Position numbers and translations under genes: made by a program. A stretch of 64,000 nucleotides of DNA from Saprospiraceae bacterium (GTDB lineage: Bacteria > Bacteroidota > Bacteroidia > Chitinophagales > Saprospiraceae). The stretch lies in assembly GCA_016714785.1 (NCBI GenBank), contig JADKCC010000032.1, positions 1-64,000 on the forward strand. Reading direction: 5' to 3'. This document shows positions 18,704 through 27,005 of this stretch, in pieces. The number at the start of each line of letters is the position of its first letter. The first letter of the stretch is position 1. Under the pieces are notes generated by a model. It was not told the origin of the DNA, made no database searches, and worked only from the letters and a program-made list of their open reading frames with translations.

Positions 18704-19325
18704 GGGCTTGCTGACTATGGTACAACCAATTGATAAATAAAAAATTATGTCTATAATAAACAAATTAAATGCAAACCTTTTAATTGATTTTGTCCAAAAG
18801 TCGTGTACCTTGGGTTGGCTTTTGCCTTATGCAGGGCAGTTACTTTTTTGCATTGCCCAAAAAAGTAACCAAAAAGTCTAGTTCAAAAAAGGTAACTGAA
18901 TGGTGCAGCTTTGCTGCATTTGAGTGATATGAAATCACTCAAAAATGAAGGCACTGATTTAAACTTAAATCAGCTAGGAGTATTGTTGTTCATTTTCGAC
19001 CTGCCCACCCCTTACGGGTTCCTTCGCTTCTCGCATTGTCATGGCCCACCCATCCGTTTCACGGTTCACTTCGTCAAAGACTTTGTCTTTGGTGCTTTGC
19101 ACTTCACCCACCCACCCGTTTCACGGTTCACTCCGTCAAAGGCTTGCGGCCTTTGGTGCTTTGCACTTCACCCACCCACCCGTTTCACGGTTCACTCCGT
19201 CAAAGGCTTGCGGCCTTTGGTGCTTTGCACTTCACTGCGTTCATTTTCTCTATTGCTTGTTTTTTGAACGATAGTCTCCGTTAAACTAATAACCAAAAAT
19301 AATAGCTGACTTTTTCAGCAGCCCC
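18704..19325 (+). mobile_element. MITE-like element copy 2 (622 bp)
   Basis: Starts GGGCTTGCTGAC and ends CAGCAGCCCC, inverted repeats like those of copy 1. It is flanked by GAATTA (18698-18703 and 19326-19331), a 6-bp target-site duplication. The first 190 and last 80 bases are nearly the same as copy 1; the middle is different and longer. That middle holds three perfect hairpins: arms 18904-18909/18913-18918, 18922-18928/18934-18940 and 18954-18962/18965-18973. They are followed by the 64-bp tandem repeats. No transposase is encoded; short open frames here are by-products of the repeats. Confidence 0.75.
19040..19235. repeat. 64-bp tandem repeats inside MITE copy 2
   Basis: Two exact 64-bp units (19108-19171 and 19172-19235) follow one diverged unit (19040-19107). 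Each full unit contains a small hairpin AAAGGCTTGCGGCCTTT. Confidence 0.9.
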
Positions 19326-19420
19326 GAATTAGTTGAGTTATGTTAATTCCCATTCAATCCTTCTAAAGATTTTGGTCACAAATATCTAAAGCCAAAGTAG
19401 AAGTAATATTTGCCTTAAAT

Positions 19421-19456
19421 AAAAAAGGCTTTATCTGGTGAGATAAAGCCTTTTTT
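19421..19456 (-). terminator. terminator downstream of rplY
   Basis: A perfect 16-base stem (19421-19436 with 19441-19456) around a GGTG loop, with A6 at one side and T6 at the other. It lies 20 bases after the L25 stop on the minus strand and can act in both directions. Confidence 0.9.
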
Positions 19457-19475
19457 AAGGTTATATTTTGAAAAA

Positions 19476-20084
19476 TTATTTTTTCTTCTTTCCACCTTTT
19501 GCATCTTCTTTTGCCGCAAGTGCTGCTGCTGCTTTCAATGCTCTTGGTATTTCTATCAATGCAACTGGTGTGGCTGGATTGTTAATGATCTCTACTCCTT
19601 CAGGTACGATCACTTCTCTTACTCTTAGAGCTTGACCTAGTTCTAATTTAGAAATGTCTGCTTTCAACTCATCCACCAATTTCTCAGGGGTAGTTTTTAT
19701 TTTTATTTTTCTTAATTGTTGTATCAATTTTCCACCAACTTTTACACCTGGTGAAACGCCTTTAAATCTTAAAGGAACATCTACTTTAATAGGTGTCTTG
19801 TCGATAAGTCTTAAGAAGTCGATATGCAAAAGTTGCTCACTTACAGGGTGGAATTGAGCTGATTTTAATATTGCTTTATAATGTTTGCCATCTATATTAA
19901 GATCAGCAATTTTAAAATCAGGTGTATAAATCAAATTTTTAACTCCTGAAGGTGTTACAGTAAAATGAATTACTTCATTTCCACCATACATCACAGCTGG
20001 TACATTACCATTATTTCTATCTATTCTTGAGCCTTTTTTACCAAACTCAGATCTTGTATTTCCTTGAATTTCTACTGATATCAT
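19476..20084 (-). CDS. rplY: 50S ribosomal protein L25 (TL5/CTC type)
   Basis: Encodes 202 residues, the long two-domain form. Residues 1-90 are the 5S-rRNA-binding L25 domain (VEIQGNTRSEFGKKGSRIDR, VPAVMYGG, FHPVSEQLLHIDF). Residues 95-185 are the TL5 beta domain (VPLRFKGVSPGVKVGGKLIQ, LRVREVIVPEGVEI). The Ala/Lys-rich tail ends in KKKK, as in other Bacteroidota. It binds 5S rRNA in the central protuberance of the large ribosomal subunit. A -7 element TATCTTTG lies on the minus strand at 20120-20127 and a strong terminator follows, so it appears monocistronic. The usual neighbours (prs, pth) are not present here. Confidence 0.95.
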   Translation of the reverse strand: MISVEIQGNTRSEFGKKGSRIDRNNGNVPAVMYGGNEVIHFTVTPSGVKNLIYTPDFKIADLNIDGKHYKAILKSAQFHPVSEQLLHIDFLRLIDKTPIKVDVPLRFKGVSPGVKVGGKLIQQLRKIKIKTTPEKLVDELKADISKLELGQALRVREVIVPEGVEIINNPATPVALIEIPRALKAAAALAAKEDAKGGKKKK

Positions 20085-20385
20085 GTCTAAAATTACTTAG
20101 CGTTATTTCTAAAGAGCCGCAAAGATAAGACTAAAAGTTATTTATTGTATATTTTTACTGTTTTTTTTAGTAGATTATTTGTATTAATTTATGTTGAACA
20201 TTGTTAGTATTAAAGTATTCTGTAATACAAAGGGTATAAACTCGTCGAAATGAGCCTGATTGGTTTAATTAAAACATAAATCAAATCATCAAATTGGTAC
20301 TGAAGATTTGTGAAAGACAAATATAAGATGGCACATAACTTTTATATTAGTGACAGTTATAGAATATCAAAGTTAAATTAGAAAC
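20085..20385. other. intergenic region upstream of rplY
   Basis: Holds the rplY -7 element at 20120-20127 and the 3' flank of the permease gene. Nothing else is recognised. Confidence 0.5.
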
Positions 20386-21711
20386 CTAATTTCTTGACAT
20401 TTTTAGTTTTTTTGTATTTCTAAAATAGAAATAAACGGGAATACCTAAAAGCAGTATGGCCATACCTATCCAAGATTCGGCATTCATTTGTATCAAAGTG
20501 TTGACAACAAACGCTATAGTTATGATTAAGTAAACTATCGGAATGATTGGGTAGTATTTTAGTTTATACCCGTTTTTATTTAAATTACGTTTTCTAAATA
20601 CAAATATACTACTAGTAGCTAAAGCCATAAAGACGATATCCATAAATGTAACAAACGTTATTATTTTTATAAATGATCCCCATAATAATATCAGTATGGA
20701 GGCCCAGACGGCTTGGAATATCATAGCTTTGTAAGGAGTTTTATATTTTTGAGAAATGTGAGCTAAGAAGCCAAAAAAAATATCATCTTTTGCCATTGCG
20801 TAATAGATCCTAGGCGCTGTCATAGTATAGATACCTATCGTTCCAAATATTGATATACTAATGATTATGGATACTATTTTGCCACCACTACTAAATACTG
20901 CCGCCAATGCATCACCTGCTACTCTCTCGCTTTGAGCCATTTCGTTTGCTGGTAGCAATATCATGTAAGCAAAGATAATAAGAACATAAACAGTAGTTAC
21001 TATCAAAGTTCCATAGAGCATAGCTTTAGGAACTGTTTTTTTTGGGTCAATGGCCTCGCCTGCAAGATAAGTAGCATGATGCCAGCCGCCCATAGACCAA
21101 AAAACTCCAATAAAGGCTAATAAAATACCACTTATTAGATTGTCAGGTATTTGTGTCATTAGGTTCAGATGGATGTCATGTTGTACTGTTGGATAATGAT
21201 ATAGTCCGACTGCAATAATCATTATAATGGCTGCTAATTTTAACCCAGTAAAAAGGGAAGCGAATGTCTGACTGACGTTTACACCAAAAATATTGACGAT
21301 TGTTAGTGCCCAAATCACTACTATAGCAATCCATGACTTCTGACCTATGCCAATAGGTAAGAAAAAATTTATAAAATCTGCCAATGCTAGACCTAATGCC
21401 GCTAAAGCACCTGTATTGACAATTAGAAGTATAATCCATCCATACAAGAAACCTGCCAAATCTCCATAGGCATTTTTTAGATAGACATATACGCCACCTT
21501 CTTTTGGAAAAGTAGCTCCTAATTCTGCGAATGTCATTGCGCCAAGATAAGCTACCATACCTCCGATGACCCAGGCTAATAATGCATATCCATGATGTGG
21601 TAAATATTGCATCGTGCCTGCAGGTGTGACAAATATACCTGAACCTATACAAGCCCCTATAGCTATCATGGTAAGCCCGCGGGTATTGAGTACTTTTTTG
21701 AGTTCTGACAT
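20386..21711 (-). CDS. APC-superfamily amino-acid permease
   Basis: Encodes 441 residues from the ATG at 21711; a TTG three bases upstream is less likely. About twelve hydrophobic helices are readable. The first helix has the APC hallmark IAIGACIGSGIFVTP, where the broken helix binds the substrate backbone, and the second has FAELGATFPKEGGVYVYLK, as in LAT-type and basic/neutral amino-acid exchangers. It is expected in the inner membrane, importing or exchanging amino acids; the exact substrate cannot be told. It is transcribed divergently from the aspartyl protease gene, with 91 bases between the starts. Confidence 0.9.
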   Translation of the reverse strand: MSELKKVLNTRGLTMIAIGACIGSGIFVTPAGTMQYLPHHGYALLAWVIGGMVAYLGAMTFAELGATFPKEGGVYVYLKNAYGDLAGFLYGWIILLIVNTGALAALGLALADFINFFLPIGIGQKSWIAIVVIWALTIVNIFGVNVSQTFASLFTGLKLAAIIMIIAVGLYHYPTVQHDIHLNLMTQIPDNLISGILLAFIGVFWSMGGWHHATYLAGEAIDPKKTVPKAMLYGTLIVTTVYVLIIFAYMILLPANEMAQSERVAGDALAAVFSSGGKIVSIIISISIFGTIGIYTMTAPRIYYAMAKDDIFFGFLAHISQKYKTPYKAMIFQAVWASILILLWGSFIKIITFVTFMDIVFMALATSSIFVFRKRNLNKNGYKLKYYPIIPIVYLIITIAFVVNTLIQMNAESWIGMAILLLGIPVYFYFRNTKKLKMSRN

Positions 21712-21802
21712 CAATTTTTAGGTTTTGGTCTTAAAATCTCATAAAAATAATCCTTTGTTTTGAAATAATTGTTAATATTGAGAATTATATGCTTTTATTC
21801 TA

Positions 21803-23074
21803 ATGAAGTCTATCTTTTTAGGTACAAAATTTAGTGTTTGGTTGTCATACTTTTTTTGGCTGGTGCTTTACTTATTGCCATATCAGAAAGTGGTAAATGC
21901 TCAAATTATTAAAGACATTTATCATAAAGAAACTGGACAAGTTGAGATACCATTTGCTTATGTAAATGGATTTATAGTTTTAGATGTGGTATTTCAAAAG
22001 ATCATACCATTAAAATTTATTTTTGATACAGGTGCTGAAAATACGATATTATTTAAGCGTGAATATGCTGAAATAATGAAAATACCGTACCAAAAGCGTA
22101 TAAAAATAATGGGTTCAGATATGAGCTCTGAGATCTATGCCAATATTTGTAATGGCGTTTTTTTGCAAGTTACTAATTTGGCAGCTGTTCAGTACAATAT
22201 GATCGTGTTGGAAGAAGATTACTTATATTTGGAAGAATATATTGGTGCTACAGTTGATGGAATATTAGGTGCTGATTTCTTTAAAAATATGGTGGTAAAA
22301 ATAGATTATAGACGTCAAGTACTTACACTTATAGATCCAAATTATTTCAAAAAGGATGGGCTCAAAAAGTACCAAGTCTTTGATATCGAAGTCATCAGCA
22401 GAAAACCTTATTTGACATGTACAACGGAGGTAAACCCAGGTTTTCCTACACCTACGCGATTGCTTTTAGATACTGGGGCAGGTATTTCAGCTATTTTTCA
22501 TCACAATTCTGACAGCCTTTTGAATCTATCAAACCATATAATAAAAGGAAATTTGGGGAAAGGCCTAGGTGGAAATATTGAAGGTTTCTCTGGAAAGATA
22601 CATAGTCTTAGATTTGGGGACTTGCGTTTTGATAACATGATTGCAAGTTTTCAATCAGTTGATAATGTTTTGATTAATAAAGATAAGCTTGTTAAAAATG
22701 GGCTCATCGGCAATTTAATATTAGAACGTTTTGATGTAGTTATAGATTTTTACCATCAAAAATTGTATTTAAAACCATATAAAAACTATAACAAAGAGTT
22801 TGAATTTGATAAAAGTGGGTTAACGTTTTTTGCTTATGGTCCAAAACTTAGACAATACTATATTAAATTTGTCATCGAAAATTCCCCAGCAGCAGAAGCA
22901 GGAATTCAGGCAGGCGACATTATAATGGGCATTGGTAAGTGGTCATACAAATGGTACACGCTCAATAAGTTAAATAAAATTATGAGTAGTAAAACAGGTA
23001 CTAAACGAAAAATAAGAATAAAGCGAAATGGGGAAATATTGGTGAAGGAATTTGTTTTAAGAGATTTATTTTGA
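21803..23074 (+). CDS. exported retropepsin-like aspartyl protease with PDZ domain
   Basis: Encodes 423 residues with an N-terminal signal or anchor helix (res 12-33). Two retropepsin-type modules are present in one chain: D75 in FIFDTGAEN and D223 in LLLDTGAGIS give both catalytic aspartates, and each module has a later hydrophobic-Gly motif (GILGADFF, GLIGNLIL). A PDZ domain follows at about 345-415 (ENSPAAEAGIQAGDIIMGIG). This two-lobed plus PDZ architecture is widespread in Bacteroidota, but its substrates are mostly unknown. It is expected in the periplasm. It is divergent from the permease and 61 bases upstream of the PepSY gene. Confidence 0.88.
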   Translation: MKSIFLGTKFSVWLSYFFWLVLYLLPYQKVVNAQIIKDIYHKETGQVEIPFAYVNGFIVLDVVFQKIIPLKFIFDTGAENTILFKREYAEIMKIPYQKRIKIMGSDMSSEIYANICNGVFLQVTNLAAVQYNMIVLEEDYLYLEEYIGATVDGILGADFFKNMVVKIDYRRQVLTLIDPNYFKKDGLKKYQVFDIEVISRKPYLTCTTEVNPGFPTPTRLLLDTGAGISAIFHHNSDSLLNLSNHIIKGNLGKGLGGNIEGFSGKIHSLRFGDLRFDNMIASFQSVDNVLINKDKLVKNGLIGNLILERFDVVIDFYHQKLYLKPYKNYNKEFEFDKSGLTFFAYGPKLRQYYIKFVIENSPAAEAGIQAGDIIMGIGKWSYKWYTLNKLNKIMSSKTGTKRKIRIKRNGEILVKEFVLRDLF

Positions 23075-23135
23075 TCAAATAACAAAATAATGCTCCAATT
23101 TCTGATATTTTTGCAATTCTTAAAAAAATATAGTT

Positions 23136-23683
23136 TTGCTCAATCGCCAAAATCAAGTAAAATTTCTACGTATATTTCGTAAAGTTCATAAAGTAAGTGG
23201 ATTGACATTGATGTCTTTTTTATTTATTATCGCCATTTCTGGATTGATGTTAGGGTGGAAAAAAAATAGCGGTGGTCTTTTGTTGGCAAATACCGTAATA
23301 GGTACCACCACAAATATGGAAAAGTGGCTTCCGTTATACATACTTTCCAAGTCTGCTAATCGGTTTGCAAAAGATACCCTTCATATTATTCCCAAAATAG
23401 ATCGAATAGATGTAAGGCCTGAAAGTGGGGTAGTCAAATATACGTTTAAAAATAGTATGGTAGGCATCCAAATAGATGGAGCAACTGCACGGATATTGCT
23501 GGTTGAAAAAGATATGCCGATATTATCGAGCAAATACACGACGGTAGCATTATAGACAAAACGATGGGTTGGAAATCAGGGATTTTCAAGTTGATTTATA
23601 CATCTATTATGTCAATGGGATTGATACTTTTTTGCGTAACTGGATTTTGGCTCTGGTATGGACCTAAAATATTGAAACGTTAA
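23136..23683 (+). pseudogene. PepSY-domain membrane protein, frameshifted
   Basis: The first frame (TTG start at 23136) gives 139 residues and stops at 23555: a PepSY-associated helix (VHKVSGLTLMSFLFIIAISGLMLGWKK) then a periplasmic part. At A5 (23506-23510) a shift to the next frame restores the family sequence (YADIIEQIHDGSIIDK), a second helix (SIMSMGLILFCVTGFWLWYGP) and a stop at 23681-23683. One missing A explains this exactly, giving about 183 residues. Such proteins sit in the inner membrane and are linked to metal or redox transport. Either a sequencing error or a recent inactivation; the coding quality on both sides favours an error or a very young mutation. Confidence 0.8.
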
Positions 23684-23739
23684 CTGAAATCAAGTTTTAT
23701 TAATATATTTGCGGCTTTAAACATTGGAAAAATAGAAAT

Positions 23740-24699
23740 ATGTTGAGTTTCTTAATCTTGGTTTTAGGTTTAGGATTGGTCGTTTATGGGGCCAATATTT
23801 TAGTAGATGGGGCAGCAGCATTAGCCAAAAAATACAATATTCCTAACATTGTTATAGGTTTGACGGTGGTGGCTTTTGGGACTTCATCTCCGGAGTTAGC
23901 AATAAGTGCATATTCTGCTTATATGGGGAATTCTGAGATAGCTATAGGTAATATTGTGGGTAGTAACATAGCCAATATATTATTGATACTTGGGATTACT
24001 GCGATCATTTACCCATTGACTATACTTCGGAATACAGTATTGAAAGAGATTCCTCTCAGTGTTTTGGCTGCTATTATAGTATTTGTAATGGTGAATGATA
24101 TAACGCTTGCTAATGAATCAAAAAACATCATTTCTTTATCAGATGGCATTATATTATTATCATTTTTAGCTATTTTTATGTATTATCTGGTGCATTTAGC
24201 ACAAACAAGTGGTGAGGATGAAGACTTATCTATACCAAATATGAGTAAAGCAAAATCTATTTTATTTATTATAGCAGGTCTTTTACTCTTAATAGGCGGC
24301 GGAAAACTTTTTGTAGATAGTGCCGTAAGTTTAGCTTTAAGTTTTGGTATGAGTCAAGCAGTGATAGGATTAACCATCGTTGCTATTGGAACTTCATTGC
24401 CAGAATTAGCGACAAGTGTCGTAGCTGCTTTAAAGAAGAACTCGGATATTGCAGTAGGCAATGTGGTAGGTAGTAATATCTTTAATGTATTTTTTATACT
24501 CGGAGCGAGTTCTATTATTTCGCCTTTAGATCGAGGCAATATAACTAATATTGACTTGTATGCTTGTATTTTTGCCAGTGTAGTGCTATTGGCATCAGGT
24601 TATGTAATGGGAAGACACAAGGTTACAAAAGTAGAGGGCATCATATTTGTACTTCTCTATATTATTTATCTCGGATACCAGGTGCAGCAAGCGGTTTAA
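23740..24699 (+). CDS. calcium/sodium antiporter (CaCA family, YrbG-like)
   Basis: Encodes 319 residues with about ten membrane helices in two inverted halves. Each half holds the alpha-repeat motif: GTSSPELAISAYSA with GNIVGSNIANILLILG in the first, and GTSLPELATSVVAA with GNVVGSNIFNVFFILG in the second. The two Glu residues in these motifs are the ion-binding acids. It would exchange Ca2+ for Na+ or H+ across the inner membrane. A TATATTTG element at 23704-23711 may be its own -7 box. It does not depend on the frameshifted gene upstream. Confidence 0.93.
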   Translation: MLSFLILVLGLGLVVYGANILVDGAAALAKKYNIPNIVIGLTVVAFGTSSPELAISAYSAYMGNSEIAIGNIVGSNIANILLILGITAIIYPLTILRNTVLKEIPLSVLAAIIVFVMVNDITLANESKNIISLSDGIILLSFLAIFMYYLVHLAQTSGEDEDLSIPNMSKAKSILFIIAGLLLLIGGGKLFVDSAVSLALSFGMSQAVIGLTIVAIGTSLPELATSVVAALKKNSDIAVGNVVGSNIFNVFFILGASSIISPLDRGNITNIDLYACIFASVVLLASGYVMGRHKVTKVEGIIFVLLYIIYLGYQVQQAV

Positions 24700-24804
24700 G
24701 GGGACTAGGATGGTTAATAATGTCCCATGATATAGGAAGGACAGCCTGCCTAACCTATTGCATTTGTTTAATTTTTAAGCTGATTTCAAGTAACAATTTT
24801 ATTT

Positions 24805-25974
24805 ATGTCTTTAAGGTCAATAATTGCAGTAGTCTCTTTGTTGAGCATTGGTATGGGTTGTAGTAAATACCCTATATCTGGGTACGTCAATATGAGAGAT
24901 TCTGACATTCATCCTATGGTGTATTTAATAGATCCAATAGGTTTCAATGCGCTTGCTTCTTCCTACGAAGGTAGTGTGATAGATTCTGCAATGATAGATG
25001 ACAACGGAAATTTCAGTTTTAAAAATGTAAGTAACTCATTAGACAAAAAAATGTATTTGCTAACCATCCAAAAAGCAAAAGGAAATTATCCAAACCGATT
25101 AGAAAATGATGACCTTAACTTGTCCAATTATTTGCCCTTCGTTTATGCACCTTCAAGTAAAATAATCATCAAGAGCGAGGCTAATAGCTTTATGAGAAAT
25201 GCTGTTATTAAGAGTAATATACCGGAAAATAGTATCATCATCCAACTAATACAAAAAAGGTTTGAGCTTGCTAATCATTATCTTAAAGAGCAAGGTGATG
25301 AGGATGAATCTAATTTGTTAATAGCTGAAAAAGCAAAATACGACTTCCAAAAAGAGCTGATGAATTCTGTCGCTGATAATCATGATGTAGCAATAAATGC
25401 ATTAGCTTTAAGATGGATAAGTACAAATGGCGATTATGAGCGCATACCTGATTTTGTAAAACAAACTTGCCAAAAATTAAAAATTTCAGACCCTAAACAT
25501 CCTTGGACTGTACAAATATGCCATAAATTATCTACCTTGCCTTTGACAGTAGGGGATACTTTTCCTGATTTTCCCTTGCCATTGATGAGCGGTGATACAT
25601 CAATGCTCTACACTATTTTAGGCAAAAAATTGACATTGATTGATATGTGGGCATCTTGGTGTGCTCCTTGCAGACATGAAAACAAATACACGTTAGTACC
25701 TTTGTGGGATTCATATCAGCAAAGAGGATTCCAGATAGTTGGATATGCCTTAGATTCCAGTGATAAAGGATGGAAAAATGCTGTAGAAAAAGATGGTGCC
25801 AATAGGTGGCTTCACGCATCACATTTGAAAGGTGATGTATCTCCGCTCTTCGAGAAATTAAAAATATCTACTATACCTTCCAACTATCTATTAAATGCAA
25901 AAGGAGTCATCCTAGCAAAAAACCTGCACGGTGACGAAATAAAAAAATGGGTTGGAGCATATTTGGACCAATGA
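24805..25974 (+). CDS. TlpA-like thioredoxin-fold lipoprotein
   Basis: Encodes 389 residues. A lipoprotein signal ends at C19 (SIGMGCSK). The N-terminal half resembles DUF4369 (YPISGYVNMRD... SFKNVSN), a beta domain usual in Bacteroidota TlpA proteins. The C-terminal thioredoxin domain begins near residue 250 (VGDTFPDFPLPLMSGDT) and has the active site WCAPC (C286, C289) and the cis-Pro loop STIPSNYLL. It is probably a membrane-anchored periplasmic thiol-disulfide reductase, for cytochrome c maturation or repair of exported proteins. It is transcribed in the same direction as the antiporter with 105 bases between. Confidence 0.9.
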   Translation: MSLRSIIAVVSLLSIGMGCSKYPISGYVNMRDSDIHPMVYLIDPIGFNALASSYEGSVIDSAMIDDNGNFSFKNVSNSLDKKMYLLTIQKAKGNYPNRLENDDLNLSNYLPFVYAPSSKIIIKSEANSFMRNAVIKSNIPENSIIIQLIQKRFELANHYLKEQGDEDESNLLIAEKAKYDFQKELMNSVADNHDVAINALALRWISTNGDYERIPDFVKQTCQKLKISDPKHPWTVQICHKLSTLPLTVGDTFPDFPLPLMSGDTSMLYTILGKKLTLIDMWASWCAPCRHENKYTLVPLWDSYQQRGFQIVGYALDSSDKGWKNAVEKDGANRWLHASHLKGDVSPLFEKLKISTIPSNYLLNAKGVILAKNLHGDEIKKWVGAYLDQ

Positions 25975-26505
25975 ATATCGCCACAACCTTGGAAAGCTAA
26001 ATGGTGAAGTACATAATGAAATTTTTTAATAATACTCAGGTACGATTACTTATAGATTTTGTATTTGTAGTATGTCAAAATAATATATATAACCGTAGGG
26101 TCTTAGTCAAGGTATAACCGTATTGTCATGGGAGTGCAGTGGGATGGTTTAGGGAGTATCTATTTAGTATCTTCGCCACAACCACGGGACAAGGTCGAGA
26201 CAAAGTTGGGACAGCCCTTCAAAAATTTTATGTAAAAGTAGGAAGTTTTTAATAGTATTTTTAGTAGAACTTTTCGTTTAGTAAAAAAAATGTTTGTTAC
26301 AAAATTAGTATTTTTTTCGAAGAATGAGTAGATTGGGTAGGTTTTTTTTTGAAAAAAATAGGAGCAAATATGTGCCTGTAAAACCATCATAATCTGTTAG
26401 ATTTTTTCAAAACTAGGTACAGCTTATCTATATCCTATTTACTATCTCGTTTTAAAATGGATAGAAATAAAAAAATAAACATAGTTCATCCAATCCATAA
26501 CACCC
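25975..26505. other. intergenic DNA, no convincing gene
   Basis: A 76-codon minus-strand frame at 26160-26390 lacks a ribosome site and protein-like composition. The phrase TCGCCACAACC occurs twice, near 25979 and 26168, and may belong to a short dispersed repeat. Confidence 0.4.
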
Positions 26506-26546
26506 TGAAAAACAAATGCCAAACAAGAATTTAATCTTATTTGGCA
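26506..26546 (-). terminator. terminator of the tRNA-Arg gene
   Basis: On the minus strand, a 12-base stem (outer arms TGCCAAA/TTTGGCA, 26517-26546) is followed by a T-rich run, starting eight bases after the tRNA 3' end. Confidence 0.65.
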
Positions 26547-26553
26547 AAACACT

Positions 26554-26630
26554 TGGTGACCTCAGGAGGATTCGAACCCCCAACCCTCAGAGCCGAAATC
26601 TGATATTCTATCCAGTTGAACTATGAGGCC
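26554..26630 (-). tRNA. tRNA-Arg (anticodon UCG)
   Basis: Reads on the minus strand from GGCCTCA at 26630 to an encoded CCA at 26554-26556. The acceptor stem pairs GGCCTCA with TGAGGTC (one G-T pair) and the discriminator is A. The anticodon arm has a TCAGA/TCTGA stem around a seven-base loop TTTCGGC, so the anticodon is TCG, decoding CGA and related Arg codons. The T arm has GGTTCGAATCC. All cloverleaf parts are present, so it looks functional. Confidence 0.95.
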
Positions 26631-27005
26631 ATTTTAATTTTTGAAGTGCAAAGGTAAGATAACTTATCTGACGATCAAATAAATTTTGTTGAAATATCTT
26701 TTCTTAACTCTTTTTAGGGTTTTTATTGGAGATACTTCAGGTTTACTTCAGGGAAAATTTTTATTGAATTTAGAACAGATCTTACAATATATAAACGCAC
26801 TTTACATACAAGGCAAATTATTACTTGGTACACCAGCATTCAATATAAATTAATTATAGTTTCCATACAATGACAACCATGTTAGTCGAAGGTTCCTGAC
26901 TAAGAAATAGTATCACTAGGCTTCCAGCCTGCAGGTCATTTGCAAATCCCCAAATCAGCAAATCATAAATTATTGAGAAGTTACACCTGAAAGTGCTATA
27001 ATATA
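26631..27005. other. intergenic DNA between tRNA-Arg and the regulator
   Basis: No gene is visible. The first 30 bases upstream of the tRNA include TTACCTTTGC on the minus strand (26646-26655), a good -7 element for the tRNA. Confidence 0.5.

Noticed and set aside
19040..19235. Candidate CRISPR array
   Set aside because: The 64-bp units are directly adjacent with no spacers, and no cas gene is present in the window.
18911..19284. Three overlapping plus-strand frames with repeated LCTS or GALHF phrases
   Set aside because: They arise from the 64-bp tandem repeat, which is open in all three frames; no start context and no protein character.
26160..26390. 76-codon minus-strand frame
   Set aside because: No ribosome site, low-complexity Phe/Lys-rich composition, and one end lies in what may be a dispersed non-coding repeat.
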